Shown here piece by piece: positions 6,735 to 8,619 of a DNA stretch of 8,619 nt. The stretch is from the NCBI GenBank assembly GCA_030594905.1, contig JAUVEF010000038.1:1-8619 (forward strand), given 5' to 3'. This DNA comes from Methanosarcinales archaeon. GTDB lineage: Archaea; Halobacteriota; Methanosarcinia; Methanosarcinales; Methanogasteraceae. Position numbers and translations under genes: made by a program. The stretch's first letter is position 1; each line of letters starts with the position of its first letter. Under the pieces are notes generated by a model that worked only from the letters and a program-made list of their open reading frames with translations, made no database searches and was not told the DNA's origin.

Positions 6735-6751
6735 AAGTTTTAGTAAAACTT
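6735..6751. repeat. Near-perfect palindrome AAGTTTTA-G-TAAAACTT
   Basis: Two 8-base arms surround a single G, about 50 bases past the end of the small ORF and about 120 bases before the tRNA. It could be an operator or a weak AT-rich transcription signal. Nothing in the sequence decides between these. Confidence 0.35.
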
Positions 6752-6771
6752 AAATTATAGAATTATGTACA

Positions 6772-6833
6772 TATTAAATCCATGATCGCTTGTTCGGGTG
6801 AGTTGTGATTGCGCCGGATGGACGAGCCATGAC
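6772..6833 (+). repeat. Partial duplicate of the tRNA-Gly promoter and 5' half
   Basis: TATTAAATCC at 6772-6781 and the following nine bases closely match the tRNA-Gly promoter at 6840-6858. Downstream, at 6811-6833, GCGCCGGATGG...GCCATGAC resembles the acceptor and D-arm of the tRNA (GCGCTGATGG...GGCTATGAC). Both similarities are in the same order and at similar spacing. It looks like a decayed tandem copy truncated before the anticodon stem. The bases between the two matching parts are not similar. Confidence 0.35.
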
Positions 6834-6839
6834 CGATAG

Positions 6840-6849
6840 TATTAAATCC
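6840..6849 (+). promoter_or_regulatory. TATA box of tRNA-Gly
   Basis: TATTAAATCC is centred about 29 bases before the first base of the tRNA, the expected place for an archaeal stable-RNA promoter. Confidence 0.55.
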
Positions 6850-6873
6850 GTGAGCGGTCAACATATCGGAAGA

Positions 6874-6945
6874 GCGCTGATGGTCTAATGGCTATGACTG
6901 GGGCCTTCCAAGCCCCAGGTCCGGGTTCGATTCCCGGTCGGCGCA
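6874..6945 (+). tRNA. tRNA-Gly (anticodon UCC)
   Basis: A complete 72-base cloverleaf can be drawn. The acceptor stem pairs GCGCTGA with TCGGCGC (one G-U). The D-stem is GTC/GAC. The anticodon stem GGGGC/GCCCC holds the loop CTTCCAA with anticodon TCC at 6907-6909. The T-arm is CCGGG-TTCGATT-CCCGG. The discriminator is A, usual for archaeal glycine tRNAs, and no CCA is encoded. There is no intron. Position 26 is T, so this tRNA is not itself a G26 substrate for the neighbouring Trm1. A TATA box lies just upstream. Confidence 0.97.
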
Positions 6946-6951
6946 CTCCCT

Positions 6952-8079
6952 TCATTTTTCCGACCGGTTAGCTGCCCACGTTATGCCAGCGCTACCAGCA
7001 AGCACCTCAGTTATGGAACTGATATCCGCATCAGTCTTAAACGCGGTCCCCGAGAAATGCGTTCTCGATGCCTTAAATCCTGCATCCCTGAGTATATCTA
7101 TAAACTCCTCGATCTTCACCGGCGAAACCCCGACTGCGCGGCAGATCAAGTGATGCTCATAGAATGTCGGCACGTCGATCTCGTTTTTGCAGGTGTTAAC
7201 GAGTTTGATCGCCTGTTTATTAGATTCTCGATCGATCAGCTCGGAATGAACCGATTCACAGAACGCCAGGTCATACAAGCGCCCGAGCCACATCGGACCG
7301 GAAGCTTTCATCCGGTGTCCACATACATTGCATCGATCCGGGACCCTGGGCGCGATGCCAACTACAGGTTCCCTGAAACCGCAGTTGTTGCAGTGAATAA
7401 TGAACCCAAGTTGTTTCATTGACTTATCTGAAGAAGTGGCGCTTTTAAACACTCTTGCATACACGCGGACATAATGCCGTCTTGCATAAGCAAGGAGTGG
7501 AACCATCGCCCGGTCGCCCACAGCGAGCGCTCGCGCGATCGCACCCATCAGCACCCGGACCCCGGTCTCTGCATGATACTCGTTATTTGCTGGCACACAC
7601 GCGTATTTGCGGATCCCCGCGTTAAGGTGCGCCCCGCAGAGTGGCGCGGTGTCGGTTGCGGTTATGCAGAGCATCTTTTTGGCTGATCTCGATGCAGCAG
7701 CAAGGAACGGTGACGGTGATCCGAATGGGTCGATATCAACGACATCGAACCGTTTCTGGTGGAGCAGGACATTTGCATCTTCGTTTGTGACCTCACATCT
7801 TGATTGCATCTTGTTCAAAGCGATATTTCGCCGGATCAAGCAGGCAGCCTCCGGACTGCGGTCGTTGATCGTGGCTGCAAGCCCAATTTCCGATGCAGCC
7901 CGCAAGCCACGGATGCCGGTTGCGGCGAACGTGTCGAGGTAGGACTCAAGAGTGTCTACTGTGCCTGTGAATGCGGCAAGCGCCGCGATCGTGAGATCAC
8001 GGTCAAAGGTCGTGTGCGGGTTGTAGAACGCATCTCCCTGTTCTACAGTTGTGTCGTGTTCGGTGATCCGGGGCGTCAT
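6952..8079 (-). CDS. trm1: tRNA (guanine(26)-N2)-dimethyltransferase Trm1
   Basis: The 375-residue product is a full-length Trm1, which uses S-adenosylmethionine to make N2,N2-dimethylguanosine at position 26 of tRNAs. It has the N-terminal AFYNPHTTFDRDLT that opens the family, the SAM-binding DTFAATGIRGLRAA (about 49-62), the catalytic-site DIDPFGSPSPF (115-125) and TATDTAPLCGA (140-150). A C-terminal RNA-binding half carries two CxxC pairs (Cys230/233 and Cys250/253), a likely zinc site. The ATG at 8079 is the only good start: upstream in frame there is no ATG, GTG or TTG before a TAG that lies inside the adjoining inverted repeat. The Shine-Dalgarno is weak. It ends six bases from the convergent tRNA-Gly, leaving almost no room for separate terminators. 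Confidence 0.96.
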   Translation of the reverse strand: MTPRITEHDTTVEQGDAFYNPHTTFDRDLTIAALAAFTGTVDTLESYLDTFAATGIRGLRAASEIGLAATINDRSPEAACLIRRNIALNKMQSRCEVTNEDANVLLHQKRFDVVDIDPFGSPSPFLAAASRSAKKMLCITATDTAPLCGAHLNAGIRKYACVPANNEYHAETGVRVLMGAIARALAVGDRAMVPLLAYARRHYVRVYARVFKSATSSDKSMKQLGFIIHCNNCGFREPVVGIAPRVPDRCNVCGHRMKASGPMWLGRLYDLAFCESVHSELIDRESNKQAIKLVNTCKNEIDVPTFYEHHLICRAVGVSPVKIEEFIDILRDAGFKASRTHFSGTAFKTDADISSITEVLAGSAGITWAANRSEK

Positions 8080-8100
8080 CGTTCGTTCAATCTCATCTCT

Positions 8101-8275
8101 ATTTCCGTATGTGTTTAGCTAACCACAAGATTACACAGATTTCCACGAGAAAGTATGATGGGGCAGGATATAAAATGCAAACATATCACCAATATCTCGT
8201 ATGTGCTACCATCTTCTTGTGTCAATCCCGTGAAACCTCGTGGTTTTTTCGCCTCAGCTAAACACATACGAAAAT
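8101..8275. repeat. Long imperfect inverted-repeat element (MITE-like)
   Basis: The outer arms 8101-8120 and 8256-8275 are 20-base complements with one mismatch (core GTATGTGTTTAGCT). Inside them a further stretch of about 31 bases is also repeated inverted, with about 70 percent identity, after a 10-base insertion in the right arm. These inner arms have a 10-11 base periodicity (ACCACAAGAT, TACACAGATT, TCCACGAGAA). They resemble the ACCACGAAG-type intergenic repeats common in many prokaryotes. The centre holds GGATATAAAATGC. No open reading frame spans it and I see no target-site duplication. It borders the trm1 start, and the trm1 promoter must lie in or next to it. Confidence 0.6.
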
Positions 8276-8403
8276 ATTATGGTGTGTTACACGATGTTGG
8301 AATATAATCCAAAATCCAGTCCATGATTTTGACAGTTTTTCTACAGAGCCGATACTTCCTTGTTGTTTTTGATCGATGATTTCTTGGTATATATAGGTTT
8401 TGA

Positions 8404-8619
8404 TCAATTCCTTTTCACTCCCATTTCTTTCAAGGACTCTTCCATGTTGAAAATCTCGTCCATGTTCTCGGCTAAGAGTATAATAGACTTGTTGCGAAAC
8501 ACCCCCTCACAAGAATCATGCACCCCACCTTCCCGTACCGCACCCTCAATTCAGCAGAACTTCAGATGGTAATTCCACAACCCACATGATATCAACATAA
8601 CTTTGTCATCAAACCCATC
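8404..8619 (-). pseudogene. Possible decayed coding remnant at the window edge
   Basis: Read on the minus strand from the edge, one frame is open for 22 codons (KVMLISCGLWNYHLKFC), meets TGA at 8551-8553, and then stays open for 48 more codons to TGA at 8404-8406. The second part includes SIILLAENMDEIFNMEESL, which looks like real protein and recalls a Walker-B-like ENLDEIF segment of some archaeal ATPases. No start codon or Shine-Dalgarno supports a separate gene. It could be the disrupted 3' end of a gene beginning outside the window, or chance. Apart from this and the 8101-8275 element, 8080-8619 shows nothing I can assign. Confidence 0.25.

Noticed and set aside
6811..6833. C/D-box sRNA or second tRNA gene
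   Set aside because: There is no proper box C/D pair, and the tRNA similarity stops before the anticodon stem.
8360..8572. 70-codon plus-strand ORF
   Set aside because: It has no promoter or Shine-Dalgarno, and it is antisense to the more protein-like minus-strand remnant.

Overview
The window reads as a stretch of euryarchaeal chromosome, most likely from a methanogen or ANME/Syntrophoarchaeum-like member of the Methanomicrobia-Methanosarcinales side. The evidence is a set of archaeal core genes: ribosomal protein L15e, a PAC2-family proteasome assembly chaperone, a DUF473-type protein, an HTH-plus-CBS regulator and Trm1. The tRNA has no encoded CCA, and TATA boxes sit about 26 bases upstream of several start codons, which suggests leaderless messages. 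The exact lineage cannot be fixed from sequence reading alone.

Layout, left to right. (1) 35-535, minus: the N-terminal half of a D-Ala-D-Ala-ligase-like ATP-grasp protein that stops early, next to the window edge. (2) 536-833: an AT-rich intergenic region with its promoter and a symmetric inverted repeat around a TATA-like core. (3) 3179-834, minus: a two-gene envelope operon. It encodes a 599-residue secreted, C-terminally anchored, S-layer-like protein with a duplicated N-terminal domain and DUF11-like repeats, then a three-helix membrane protein with an acidic Gly/Ala tail. (4) 3180-3568: an intergenic region with two terminator-like hairpins and three related repeat copies. (5) 4156-3569, minus: L15e, divergent from (6) the plus-strand pair PAC2 chaperone and DUF473 protein (4331-5464), whose junction looks translationally coupled. 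(7) 6399-5491, minus: an HTH/CBS regulator, convergent with DUF473 and sharing a very short divergent promoter with a small unknown plus-strand ORF (6433-6687). (8) tRNA-Gly(UCC) at 6874-6945, preceded by what looks like a partial duplicate of its promoter and 5' half. (9) 8079-6952, minus: Trm1, ending six bases from the tRNA. (10) 8080-8619: no intact gene. It holds a long imperfect inverted-repeat element (8101-8275) and a possible decayed coding remnant at the right edge.

Most genes are housekeeping: translation (L15e, tRNA-Gly, Trm1), protein quality control (PAC2 chaperone) and ligand-sensing regulation (CBS protein). The least explained parts are the envelope operon, the repeat-rich intergenic regions and the 84-residue ORF. 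I see no CRISPR array, no intact insertion sequence and no recognisable defence system. The most interesting items are the 8101-8275 element, the tRNA-Gly promoter duplication, the three-copy repeat downstream of L15e, and the C-terminal Met-Tyr-Gly (HbYX-type) tail of the PAC2 protein.
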